Assembly: GCA_947179395.2 (NCBI GenBank)
Contig: OX359295.1
Span: 44,953,083-45,017,082 of the forward strand
From: Pulicaria dysenterica
Taxonomy: Eukaryota; Streptophyta; Magnoliopsida; Asterales; Asteraceae
Reading direction: 5' to 3'
Length of the DNA: 64,000 nt
Shown here: positions 22,066 through 33,020 of the stretch, in pieces
Layout: each line of letters starts with the position of its first letter
How positions within the stretch are numbered: position 1 is the first letter of the stretch
Notes under the pieces: generated by a model
Told to the model about the DNA's origin: nothing
The model's database searches: none
What the model saw: the letters and a program-made list of their open reading frames with translations, nothing else
Translations under genes and position numbers: made by a program

Positions 22066-22776
22066 TGTAGGACCGACTGGGGGACGGGGTTCTAAACTAA
22101 ACTAAAACACCCTAATGCTAGGACTGATCTAGGATGAGAAATAGCGCGGAATTCTATTTCCCAAACCTCCTAAGGATACTATGATCTGCTTAGCTGTCCG
22201 GCACACAGTAACACACACAGAAAGAGTAGAAGAACAAACACACAGTACTCACACAGAGATGCCTAGGCTGCCCTTGGTTTTCGTATTTATCACTTAGATT
22301 TCGGTTTTCGAGGGCTAGTTTGCGTTAATCGAGGCTTAAGGTCGTAAAGGTCGAGTTTCGTGGCTCACTATATCCGAATATGCGAATTAAGCACTATTTA
22401 TAGGCCCAGACTAGTCACTACGTGCTAAGTGCCAGTCACTACGCACGTAGTGACCTCAATTCGCACGAAGTGGAATTGTAATTTAATCCATTTTGACCAA
22501 CATACTCACCACGTGCGAAGTGGTACTCACTACGCACGTAGTGAGGTCATTTCGTGCGTGGTGAACCTGATCACCAAAGTGGTGATTTTTCCACGCAGAC
22601 TTAAACTTCCAAACTCACACCAACACATGGTTAAGTACTTGTAAGCTTAAGATAATCACATAGAATTACTAAGAATATATACACATGCAAACAATTTATC
22701 AAAACACATTTGAATTAATATTTCATGTATATACTTTATTGATACGAACTAGGGATTCATAAAATATGCACCAACA
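22066..22776 (-). repeat. 5' LTR of gag-only element
   Basis: In element orientation it begins TGTTGGTGCATA and ends GGTCCTACA, giving the TG...CA ends expected of LTRs. It carries a palindrome cluster at 22416-22563 matching the one in the 3' LTR. It is about 20 bp longer than the 3' LTR. Confidence 0.92.
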
Positions 22777-22807
22777 TAAGAATTACAGGTGGGTTTGGGG
22801 GGGGGGT

Positions 22808-22930
22808 GTTCTATTGCTGTTTAGATGTTGATGATTCTAAAGACCATAACACTCTCTTCTCAAATTTTAGGGGTTCTATTGCTGTTGATGATTTTAAAGA
22901 CCATAACACTCTCTTCTCAAATTTTAGACC
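22808..22930 (+). repeat. Two-copy tandem repeat of about 60 bp
   Basis: The phrase AAAGACCATAACACTCTCTT, followed by CTCAAATTTTAG, occurs twice, each time after a GATGATTCTA or GATGATTTTA segment. It lies inside the CACTA element just right of the LTR insertion, after a run of about 11 G bases (22796-22806). Confidence 0.85.
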
Positions 22931-23985
22931 TACAGATGGTTTCTCTATTGCTATATTTTTTAAAAGAGAAAAAAGGGATGGAAGAAAACATAAGTTAGTG
23001 GACAAACCGTAACAAATGTTGTAGTTACCTCGGTCTTAGATATCACAAAAATTAGAAACCAAACGTACCAGCTAATAAGTAGCATAAGTAATAGAACATA
23101 GCAAAAGTCATTGATTGAACAACTCTTAGAAACACATGTATGATAACTAAAAACATCTAAACATCAGATAAATTGTGACATGAAACTGAGACGATCAGGT
23201 TGAACAGACCATGGAAACAAACTTAGCAAATCATGTTGGCTTAAAATGCAAAGAAAACACAGTATCACATAATAACAGGCATCATTTCAGAAATGAGAAC
23301 AACCCATTATACTTAATAATTTTAAGAATCAATACCAGAAAAGAATGTAAGAGATTAGAATTTCCTTTCATATTTGAGTGGATTTAAGAGGAACTAAAAT
23401 GAACCGCCTTTTGAAACATGAAACTTACTCATTTCATTCTGCTGTGTTACATAGTCAGCGTATGATATCCTAACATCTACTCTTTTGTAGCAGATCGCTC
23501 TCATTCATTTCTTCCCAAATATTTATCTATAGTCGACCGGTTTCTCCTGTATAAACCGTTTCTACAAAGTCTATACTATCTTCTAGGTAACGTATTCTTT
23601 TTATTTATCATTCTATATATTTTTTTCCTCATTTTGCTCTTTAAATGTTACTCAAGTTGCAACTTTATTTAAATAGACAACCTTTATAGTCGACCGGTTT
23701 ATCCTGTATCAACCATTTAGTCTTTCCTCATTCTGCATTTTAACATATGATTTTTAGACAACCTTTAACATAGATATCTAAAATAGGTGCTTTAAAATGT
23801 TGCTATAGTAATGCTTTATCATGTGTGAGTGAGTTATATAAGTTTATATTTGGAGTTTCAGCTTGTGAGATGTAAAAACCAACATTAATATACATATGAT
23901 ATATGTTTTTATGCATGTCAAGTAAGAAATTGTAAAGTTTGATTCTATGAATGTGTTTAACATATATGTGATCTTTTAATAATCA
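22931..23985 (+). other. CACTA interior upstream of transposase
   Basis: AT-rich with no long reading frame. A phrase TATAGTCGACCGGTTT, followed by TCCTGTA and an ACC segment, occurs twice (about 23530 and 23688). It ends in TAATAATCAG, a plausible intron acceptor two bases before the transposase ATG, so most of it is probably a 5' intron. Confidence 0.5.
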
Positions 23986-23988
23986 GTT

Positions 23989-26900
23989 ATGGCAATTGAT
24001 AAAAGTTGGACTACATTGAGAAATCGTAACTCTAATGAGTTTTGGGATGGCCTTAACAACTTTATGGAGATTGCAAAGGCACATGCCAACAGTGAAGGGT
24101 TGGTGAGATGTCCGTGTATGAATTGTTTGAATATGTTATGTCACACACCAGATACCGTACATGCTCACATATATAGCAAAGGGTTTCAACAGTCATATAA
24201 GCGGTGGATTTTTCATGGTGAAGTAGACCCTCCAATTGTAGAAGAAGTAGCTCCAGCAACAGATGAGATGGTTGATGTCCTTAATGACCTTATTGGAGAG
24301 CAAAATACAAATGAAGCTACTATAGATGAAGGAAATTCAGATACAAGGGGAAGTAGTATGGATCAAGAATTTTTTGAATTATTTGAGGAGATCGAATCAG
24401 AGTTATACCCTGGTTGTACTTGGTTGTCATCCTTAAATTTCTTAGCAAAACTACTTCACATGAAAGTCATGAATAAATGGACTGATAGTTCATTTAACCA
24501 ATTGTTAGAGTTCTTGAAGTTTGCATTCCCTAAAGATAACAAGATTTCAGCTACATATTATGAAGCAAAAAAGAAAATGAGAAAGATTGGGTTAGGGTAC
24601 GAAGTGATCCATGTTTGCAAAAATGATTGTTGTTTGTTTTGGAAAGAGAATGAGTCACAGGATAGTTGTCCGGTGTGTGGTGATAGTAGATGGTTTGATG
24701 ACAAGACAACGGGGAAAAAAGTTCCTCATAAAGTGTTGCGCTACTTTCCCTTGACTTCCAGGCTTAGGCATATGTATAGTTCCAGACACACTGCTAAAGA
24801 TATGACTTGGCATAGTAATGGAAGGTCGGAAGAGGGTATGATGCGTCACCCAGTCGATGGGGCAGCCTGGAAAGAGTTTGACATGAAATATCCGGCGTTT
24901 GCCAAAGAACCTAGAAATGTTAGATTAGGTTTGGCGGCTGATGGTTTTAATCCGTACGGTAGCCTAACTCACCCTTACAGCATGTGGCCGGTTATATTGA
25001 CTACGTACAATACTCCTCCATGGCTATGTATGAAAGAGTCTTCTTTCATGTTGACAGTATTAATACCTGGTCCTAAATCACCAGGAAAGGACATGGATGT
25101 ATTTTTACGGCCTTTAGTGGATGAGTTAAAAATGTTGTGGGACGGAGTCCAAACGAGAGACGCCTCAACTAACACCATCTTCGTAATGCGTGCCGCACTA
25201 TTGTGGACTATCAATGACTTTCCTGCGCGTAGTAGTTTATCCGGTTGGAGTGGTCAAGGATATAAAGCATGTCCTACGTGTAATGAAGACACCCCTTCAT
25301 GTCGTGTTAATGGGAAGACGACTTATGTTGGTCATAGAAGATGGTTGTCCACTAGGCATCCTTGGAGATCAAGTCTCCTGTTTGATGGTAAATCCGAGAG
25401 AAGACGACCTCCTAAACGATTCAACACCGAGGCTATATTACGACAACTAGCTCATGTACCAATTTGTAAGCCAGGAAAACATCCGCGTGTCGGTGGTGTG
25501 AAAAGAACACGTGATCCCAAACAGTTGAATTGGTTCAAGCGTAGTATTTTCTACGAGCTTGAGTATTGGCCTTCTCTTGTACTTAAACATAATTTAGATG
25601 TTATGCATATAGAGAAGAATGTTTGTGAGAGTTTGCTAAATACATTGTTGATGAACGATAAATCTAAAGACACACAAAATGCAAGAAATGACTTAAGAGA
25701 GTTGAATATTCGAGAAGAATTATGGCTTCAAGAGAGAAACAATAAGATGATAAAACCACATCCTAAGTACTCTTTCACTACAGAAGATAGACGGAGGTTC
25801 TGTCAATTTATAAAAGGAGTCAAGATACCATATGGCTTCGGATCAAAATTTCAAGAAGAAAGTTTGTGAGAATGAAACCAACATAACAGGGTTGAAATCT
25901 CATGATTGTCGCATTCTTATGCAACGCTTGCTACCAATAGGGGTTCGAGGGTACTTAGACAAGGATATTGCAACCACTATTTGTGAACTTTGCACGTTTT
26001 TTAAACAACTTTGTGCACGAACTTTGGCGGTAGAAGATATGATGAAAGCCGAAAAAGAGTTAATTAACATCTTATGCAAATTAGAAATGATATTTCCTCC
26101 GGCCTTTTTTGACATAATGATTCACTTGGTTCTTCATTTGCCAGAAGAAGCTATTCTTGGAGGACCTGTTTATTTCAAATGGATGTATCCCTTTGAAAGA
26201 TACATGAAGAAGTTGAAAAATTATGTGAGAAATAAAGCTAGGCCTGAGGGCTCAATAGCGGAGGGTTATGTAGCAGATGAAGCTTTGACCTTTTGTTCCA
26301 TGTATCTTAAGGGTGTACAAACTAAGTTTAATCATCCTGACAGGAATGAGGATATTGTCATTCCCGAAAAGCAATTATCTGTGTTTCAATCACAATGTCG
26401 ACCAACAAGCAAAAATACAATTGTTTTTCTTGAAGAGAGGATTCGAAAAGTACTCGAGTGGTATGTGCTCAACAATTGCCTTGAAATTCAAGTTTACATG
26501 GAGTAAGTATCTCTAACTATAAGCTATCTTAAACTAAGTTATATATTTCTAATTGTTTATTATAATAATACAGCCAATTTACCTTTGAAAAGCCCGAAGG
26601 AAATCTGCAAACCGACTTTGCTTCATGGTTTTACTCGAAGGTAATTACATTTTACAAATATTATACTATTTAATAAAAGAATATTACTTGAACTTATCAC
26701 ATTCATTGTTCTCTAGATGTATCAATTGCGAGAAGTTGGGTCTCCCGAGTGTACAGACGAATTACATGCTTTATCATATGGTTCACATATCAACGCAAAC
26801 TATTACACCTCTTGTGTAGTCAATGGTGTGAGATTTGTGACACACACTCGTGACATTCGACGCACCACTCAAAATAGTGGTGTGGCAGTTCCGGGAGAAG

Positions 26901-27480
26901 ACGGTTCTACATTTTATGGTCAATTGGAAGATATTATAGAGTTACGAATTTACATGGTAATTTGGTTGTGCTTTTTCGTTGTAAGTGGTTTAACACTAAT
27001 AGAAGATAGGGTCGATGTGTTACTAAAAATAATATCACTAGCATCAATGTGAGTTCAGAATCATATAGAGATGACCAGTTCATTCTTGCTACACAAGCAA
27101 AACAAGTGTTCTACATTGAAGATCCTTCTCAAAACCGTCATTGGAGGGTTGTGGAAGATGTTAATCATAGAAAGATATGGGATCTTCCAACCATCACGGA
27201 TGTTAATGAAATAGACGTAGTACACAACAACAACTCGTCTAATCTTGTGTTGAGTGTGGACTTAGGAGAATTGCCTTATGTGAGTTCGGAAAAAGTTGGT
27301 CAATCGAGTGTAGTTGATGATTTCCCTGCTACTGATCCAATTTTGGACAATGATATTATCATGACCAACGAAGATGAAGAAGATGAAGAAACTGATTTAG
27401 ATGATTTAGATGATGATGATCTAGATGATGTTGATGGTGAATTTCTAGTCGAATATTGTTCTAGTGATGGTCCTGATTGA
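23989..27480 (+). pseudogene. CACTA TnpD-type transposase, frameshifted, spliced
   Basis: Residues 1-75 match the N-terminal Transpos_assoc pattern (DKSWTTLRNRNS, CPCMNCLN, then KRWIFHGE). Residues of about 225-560 match Transposase_21 (CPVCGDSRW, RLGLAADGFNPYG with a candidate catalytic Asp, PGPKSPGKDMDVFLRPLVDEL, HNLDVMHIEKNVCESLL). The frame shifts by one near 25850 and continues to about 26503 as a DUF4218-like part (GLKSHDCRILMQRLLP, then PFERYMKKLKNYVRNKA). Likely introns follow (donor GGA|GTAAGT, exon 26573-26640, acceptor before 26717). A DUF4216-like part at 26820-27200 is broken by another frameshift near 26957 and a TAG near 27010 (CKWFNTNRR then stop). The acidic tail is Asp/Glu-rich. 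TnpD cuts and joins transposon ends; this copy cannot make intact protein. Confidence 0.88.
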
Positions 27481-27745
27481 TATTTTGCCTGTACTGATTG
27501 ATATTATGTGAGTTGATATTTTGTAATTTGTCTTTCTTCATTGTAATTTGCCTGTATTGATTCTATTGATGCAAAATTATATCAACTATCATTATTTTAA
27601 CTCTTGTTCCTTGTTCGGCGTTGTTGAAATTCATTGTGCATGAAGAAGCTGATTTAGATGATTTAGTTGTAGTTTCTTAATTTTTTTTTGAAAGCCGTAT
27701 TACTTATATGATTATCCATTTTATAATACTTGATGTTGTAAAGCC

Positions 27746-28711
27746 ATGTGTGTTGCCGTTGCTCGCGGACATGGTGGAGATTGCGGTGGTGGTGGTGATC
27801 CTCCTTATCGCCGTTTCGGTAGGATACCTGCTTCATGTGAAATCTGTAAGTGATTTCTCTTTTGTATGTTTTTTATATTCTTGTTATGTTGTTATTTTCT
27901 AATATCTATGTTATGTAGCGAAACCAAAAAAAAACGAGGCTTGTCAAAAGGAATGAATATCGAGGCTGCTTGGAAGGCCAATGGCGAAAGGCCTTTACCT
28001 GTTATGTTCGATAAAAGTCATGAGAACACATATAGTCCTATTGGAGACAATGGGAGGATGATGAACAGCTTGATAGGAACCCTAATACGTTCTCACATCC
28101 CTCCACACTACATGAATTGGGATTCTGTTCCTAGTGAGGACAAAATGAAGATACTCCCACGAATTGAGGTAATACCTACCGAGTGTTTGCTTACACTTTT
28201 TGATTTTTCTTTGAATATGCTAACTTTAGCTATGAACATAATGTCTCTAATATTTAATATGCTGCTAGCCTTAGACTTTTTTATGTTCAGTTCTGTTGAA
28301 TATATATAAAGCCCATTCTGGAAAACTGCATCAGAAGAATAGTTACCTGGCCCGTTATAAAGTTTGTTTTATATTGTAGCGTTAGGCTTTTTTATGTCTC
28401 TATTATTTAATATTCTGCTAGCCTTGGGCTTTTTTTTATCTTATGTTGTAGTCTTCTTTAGACATGTGCTCACAGCTATATGTTTTATATTGTAGTCTTT
28501 TTTCGACATTGGTCGCAACACACCCGATTGGCCCTCCATTGAAAATGGCCTCAGCCTATATTGTTTTATAAGATATGCTGGTGCAAAAAATAAATTTCAT
28601 GCACGTTTCAGAGACGAGGATACTGAGACGGAACTTTTAGAGACGACAGTCGTCTCTAAAACTCTTCTGAGACGACTTTTGTGGTCTCTAAAAGTCATTT
28701 TTCTTGTAGTG
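27746..28711 (+). pseudogene. Truncated CACTA TnpA-like (Ptta/En_Spm) gene ending in the TIR
   Basis: Exon 1 (27746-27845) reads ARGHGGDCGGGGDPPYRR, a Gly/Arg-rich start common in these proteins, and ends at a GTAAGT donor. Exon 2 (27919-28168) reads RGLSKGMNIEAAWKANGE and SPIGDNGRMMNSLIGTLIR, the N-terminal pattern of the plant En/Spm (Ptta) transposase family. A donor follows at 28169. A third segment from about 28499 reads FFDIGRNTPDWPSIENGLSL and YAGAKNKFHARFRDEDTETE, and stays open straight through the subterminal repeats to the last base of the element. The remainder of the gene, including its DNA-binding and C-terminal parts, is missing. A one-base phase mismatch between exons 1 and 2, at a nine-A run, adds to the decay. 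Confidence 0.72.
28699..28711 (-). repeat. CACTA right terminal inverted repeat
   Basis: TTTTCTTGTAGTG is the exact inverse of 15361-15373. To its left are subterminal repeats of GAGACGAC and GTGGTCTCTAAAAG type (28620-28695). Confidence 0.95.
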
Positions 28712-28857
28712 TTTCCTACATATCATTCAATTAGGACATTCAATGAGGGGTGATTTGATAACGGATTATTGGTTTCATCGAAAGAGTCACTTGTTCACAA
28801 AGTTATCCAACGTTGTCCGTTTGTTTTCTTCGTCTCATTTAATTAAGAGCTGATAGC
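28712..28857. repeat. Array A repeat unit, right of CACTA insertion
   Basis: The interrupted unit resumes at TTTCCTACATATCATTCAAT and continues with GACATTCAATGAGG, TTCACAAAG and CTCATTTAATTAAG. It fits the unit at 45785-46440. Confidence 0.75.
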
Positions 28858-29477
28858 TAGTGGTCCTTCCAGTGTTACGATGATCAATTCTTTATTGTAA
28901 TAAATATCCATGTAATACCCGGCTTCTTGTTAAATAAAAGATTATTTCTAAAAAATTTATCATATTATTAGCATTGTTGTTTAATTATATTGGGTCACTA
29001 TTAAACTTATGAGATAACCATATTAAAAGTTAATAGGCTAAGATAATAAGTGATATTTGGGCTTAGGTCTTAGAATGAGAAGTATAAATGAGGAGATTAG
29101 GGCTCAGCCTCCAAGAGCGAACAATTTCTACCTTTACTTGTGTTATTAGCATACTGTGAGAGTGTGTGTTGTGTGTTCTTTAGGAAGAAACCAAAGGACA
29201 TCAACCAGTACATCATAACAAGGAATCTGAAGGAAAATCATCAGGTAAAGTTTTCTAAACTAGTATAGTCTTGAAGAAACAGATTTTTACAGTAATTTAG
29301 CATGTTTGAAAGGTTTGAATGGAGTCAGGGGTGTGTGTTTTCGAGAGGAAGAACAGAAAGATAGTAAGATCATATTTAATCCATTAAACCTTGTTTAATT
29401 GCAAATTTATCCAAGAGATATCATTTTTAAGGGTGGGGAAATGAGTTGCAATTGGAAAGTTTAATTTGCTTATGTGG

Positions 29478-29935
29478 ACTAGCAAAGGCATCCGACTTGA
29501 ATGTAAGCATAACCACGGGAGTGATCCGACTTGCGAATGTATGAGTAATGGGAACCTATATAATATAGACACAAATACTCTTGGTGCGACTTATATGTCC
29601 GACTTACCACCCTTGGTGCGACCCAAAAGGGGGGTCCAACTTGTTCTGATGCGACTTAAGTCCATTGACTTGCAAAACGTGTAGTTGGGTGCGACTTAAG
29701 TCCATTCGACTTACGAAACATGTAGGTGCATGCGACTTACAACTGATCAACCTATGGTCAGACTTACATCATAACACATGCAACGTAGAGGGGTCCGACT
29801 TGAACAAGTCCGACCGACCTGCACGCATGAGACTTATAACTCGATATATATATATATATATACATATACTCGTCCGACTTGGGACTGAACTAGGGTTCGA
29901 CCTAACATGGTCCGGCCTAAGTAGGTATGACTTAG
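29478..29935 (+). repeat. Dispersed CGACTT motif cluster
   Basis: Within about 460 bp of the solo LTR the words TCCGACTT, GCGACTTA and close variants occur about a dozen times, often as GCGACTTAAGTCCATT (29650-29720, twice). Spacing is irregular, so it is not a simple tandem repeat. Confidence 0.7.
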
Positions 29936-30168
29936 AGATTATGTTAACTGTTTGCCCGACTCAAATAAGGAACCATACTCTTTAATAATTCGGTAAGACA
30001 TGTTGTAGGTGATTGTTGTTTGATGAGTACCACAAGTAGTTGTGAAGCTATTATCGCGTGACTGGAGTAGTAACACGTGAGTATTCTTACTTACAATCTA
30101 ACTTAGTGTCATATGTGATCGAGACATGCTTGTGTGTGTATGATACTACTGTTATGCCATGATTGTAT

Positions 30169-30350
30169 GATGGGACCGTTCACTTCAGTGAGGAGAATGT
30201 GGGACCGTTCACTTCGGTGAGGGGAATGATGGGACCGTTAACTTTAGTGATGGAAATGATGGGACCGTTCACTTCGGTGAGGGGAATGATGGGACCGTTA
30301 ACTTTAGTGATGGAAATGATGGGACCGTCTACTATGGCAGTGGGAATGGT
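30169..30350 (+). repeat. ~30-bp minisatellite, 6 units
   Basis: Six units follow the pattern ATGGGACCGTTCACTTCGGT plus GAGGGGAATG. Two variants (TTCACTTCGGTGAGG and TTAACTTTAGTGATG) alternate, so the array probably grew by copying a 60-bp pair. It lies inside the solo LTR. Confidence 0.92.
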
Positions 30351-30664
30351 TCATGCTGAAAAGGTGTAACAAGTGTCTAATGAGATGAACTGAATTATTT
30401 TGTAAGTAGTGTACTCGCTAAGCTTTATGCTTACGATTGTTGTTTAAAATTATTTTCAGGTGATGACTACGGTGGGGCTCCAACACGAAATTGATAGCTC
30501 ATCATCAACTTGCTTCCCATTCTTAAATTGTTTTGAGTTCATAGTTACCAGTTTAACCATTCTACTTGATTAATAATTAATACTCGACAGTGCTTATTTC
30601 TAAGTTCAATTATTTACAATTTGAATCTGTTGCGTTGTTACTCATAATTTTTTGGGACGTTACA

Positions 30665-31615
30665 ATCCCAATGATTGGTGAATTCCTTACATTAGCCAAC
30701 AGTCCTGATGGGTATCATATTCAATTGGTAAGTTGAAGAAGCCTCGAATATGATGTTGAACGCGAGTATGCTAAAGGGTTCGTTCAAGAATTCCCGAGGG
30801 GGGGGGGGGGGGGGGGGGGGGGGTGTTTATTTTCTGTCGATTTGTAAGGTAGGTAGGATTGTATGAAGGCATTGACAAGCCCTGAATGAGTTTCATAGGC
30901 ATACAATTATGATGATTATTAAAGGTATATTTTTCTTTCTTCTCGAATGTATTTTTAACTTCTGTTGAAATTAAACGTGATTGAGTTGATTACTAAGAAA
31001 TATTATAATTTCACAATTTGATGTTATAATTGCATAATTAACATGCAAGACAAAAAAAAAGTTAGTTTTTCTTAATAACATCACATTCTTATGATTTTAT
31101 GATATTTTTTTTATATTTAATTTTGATTAGTTTGATTGTTTTCATTAGTTTTATACTTAATTTAGATTATATTATTACTCGAAATTGATTAGAGTGTACA
31201 ATAGAATTTTCATATTTGTTACATTGGATTTCTGCTACAATAATTCGTGCTATGTGCTGTTGTCAATTGCTCCAACATCCTAAAATTCAATAGAATTGCT
31301 TATTGATCTATAGATTCTTTGTTGTTGATGTCTATGAGACTATGAGCCCCGTCTCAATCGTTTCTATTGCGATGATATTTAATTTATCTCAATTGTTTTT
31401 GTTGTAATGATTATTGATTTATTTTGTTTTAGTTATATCGTTACTAATAAATATCAGATTAATACATATAATTACACTAAAAGATTTGTAAGAGGAGACA
31501 AGTCTAAACAAAATTTGAAATTTTGTGATTCGAATCTTTTTATATAGACCAATGTCATGGAGTGGAAATTACATTCGCAATGTTTTAAGTCTTTTTGTAA
31601 CTTGTGAGTGTATAT
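30665..31615. other. Intergenic, with a 26-base G run
   Basis: No gene is seen. A pure G tract lies at 30798-30823; the rest is AT-rich. The only open frames are short and not protein-like. Confidence 0.6.
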
Positions 31616-32996
31616 TGATATCGCGGTTTTTATATATAAATTATATGCGATATTTAATTGTTTTTGAATAAAAATCATTAATTTATGTTTTATATATGTT
31701 TAATATCTTTAAATATTCTTTATCATATTAAAAATCGGATATATGGTGATAAGGATGAAGAAAAATGGTTCAAAATCGAGATAAACATCAAAAGACTGAC
31801 GCTAGCACCGCTAAACTCGACGCGGTCGCGGCGCGAAACCCCCAGGGCAGGATCTATAAATTTCGTTTTTGTTTCATTCGGGATCTAGGCTTTCATTCCG
31901 ACTTTTCACCATCTTCAACCTCTGGAAACTCCATAAAAACACCATGTAGCATATAGGAGCATAGCTCGGAGCATTGGGGCTTGGATTGAAGATATAATTG
32001 AAGATCAAATCCCGGAACATTCGGCTTTTACGGTTTTATTCATTCTAGTTCATCTTGTTTCTTTGTTTGAATAATTTCCAGAGCTTTGGCATGTTTGTTC
32101 TAGACTAGACTTCTGATTTTCCTCCTAGAGGAGATGAACTTTAATTATGGTTGATTTAATTCATGGTTTTGATGCTTAATTCATGTTTGTTCTTAGTTTA
32201 GCCTAATCTATGTTTATCCATGCTTATGAATCTGTTTTGATTGCTTAGAATCTGATTTTTATGTTTTGAGAGGTCACTTGAATCATAAAGTTTGAATCTT
32301 GATTGTCTAGGACCAATAGATTATTAAGGAATAGTGATTGACCAAATCCTATGTTTTGAGCAATTAAAGTTAGAGTCTTTTGCATGTGATGTCCATATAA
32401 TGACCATTTATATGTTAGTTTGATGTTTTGTTGATCATACAAGCATTAAGATTAGGGTTGAACTTGTTAAATCGAATTAATTGGCTAATTATATTTCTTA
32501 ATCGCGCTTTTGACCATAAAGGTTATTAAGTAGTATAATTAGACGGTTATAACCGGACCAAGGTTTTAACTATTATAGAAATCGATGCATGAATGTTTAA
32601 GTATCTTTAGTTCTTTTTACCATGAATCTAATTACCATGAGAAAAGTGTAATCGAATCTAGAGAGGGAAAGCTAGCTTTATTTTATCTGATTTCTATGTT
32701 CCTTGTTCATTCGCTCTCTGTGTTTCTTTGGTTGTTTTAGGTGTTTTCCAGGGGTGTTGGTAGTGTTAGATTGGTTGATTGCTCATTTATCCAAAATTTC
32801 CCTCTTTATTTTATCGTTAGTTTAATATTTAAATTAATATAATTTTATCAAATCATACCCGTTCCCCTTGAGTTCGACACCCGTACTTATTTTCTATACT
32901 ACTATACGATTAGGTCCTCTTGCCTATTTGTGTTGTAGTCGTACTAAATAATCACGGTTTTTATAAATAAAAAACTGGTACGCTTTACGCACATCA
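31616..32996 (+). repeat. 5' LTR of Athila-like element
   Basis: It begins TGATATCGCGGTTTT and ends CTTTACGCACATCA. Compared with the right LTR it lacks 27 bp near 31796 and one base near 32127, with few substitutions otherwise. A TATA-like CTATAAATTT at about 31854 follows a CG-rich stretch (GACGCGGTCGCGGCGC) and is a candidate promoter. Confidence 0.93.
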
Positions 32997-33002
32997 AGTT
33001 TT

Positions 33003-33020
33003 TGGCGCCGTTGCCGGGGA
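33003..33020 (+). other. Primer binding site (tRNA-Asp type)
   Basis: TGGCGCCGTTGCCGGGGA starts six bases after the left LTR and matches the 3' end of plant aspartyl-tRNA. It sets element orientation as plus and supports Athila/Ty3 affinity. Confidence 0.9.

Larger units (their letters stand above)
16647..22776 (-). mobile_element. Gag-only LTR retrotransposon (TR-GAG type, Copia-like), nested in CACTA
   Basis: Direct repeats at 16647-17334 and 22066-22776 are the 3' and 5' LTRs of a minus-strand element. Next to the 5' LTR is TGGTATCAGAGC (complement of 22051-22062), the initiator-Met-tRNA primer site common in plant Copia elements. A purine tract AGGGGGAGTA abuts the 3' LTR (17335-17347 region). 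TAAG flanks both sides (16643-16646, 22777-22780) as a possible target duplication. The interior holds a single intact 908-codon gag gene and about 1.5 kb of non-coding sequence; no protease, integrase, reverse transcriptase or RNase H is seen. This fits the known TR-GAG class of non-autonomous plant elements. It needs enzymes from a relative. Confidence 0.9.
15361..28711 (+). mobile_element. CACTA (En/Spm) DNA transposon, 13.35 kb, with nested LTR element
   Basis: The element starts CACTACAAGAAAA (15361-15373) and ends with its exact reverse complement (28699-28711). The flanking 3-bp duplication is TTT (15358-15360 and 28712-28714), the size expected for this superfamily. Removing the element and one TTT restores a continuous repeat unit. 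Subterminal regions on both sides repeat a motif around GAGACNACNTGTGGTCTCTAAAA in both orientations, the layout expected of TnpA-binding ends. It carries a TnpD-type transposase pseudogene (23989-27480) and a truncated TnpA-like gene (27746 to the right end). A 6.1-kb LTR element has inserted in its left part. Without that insert it would be about 7.2 kb. It cannot encode an intact transposase. Confidence 0.95.
28911..30664 (+). mobile_element. Probable solo LTR, 1.75 kb
   Basis: The sequence starts TGTAATACCCGG and ends GGGACGTTACA, giving TG...CA ends with a short terminal inverted match (TGTAA/TTACA). Flanks are ATCCA on the left and ATCCC on the right, a near-perfect 5-bp duplication. 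There is no primer site, polypurine tract or reading frame and no second copy in the window, so it reads as a solo LTR left by recombination, probably from a Ty3-type element. It contains a minisatellite and a cluster of CGACTT motifs. Confidence 0.65.

Noticed and set aside
30163..30369. 68-codon frame with GMMGPLTLVMEMMGP-type repeats
   Set aside because: It is the translation of the 30-bp minisatellite inside the solo LTR.
30798..30823. 26-base G run as a G-quadruplex regulatory element
   Set aside because: No gene or promoter is adjacent. A homopolymer could also be an amplification or assembly error.
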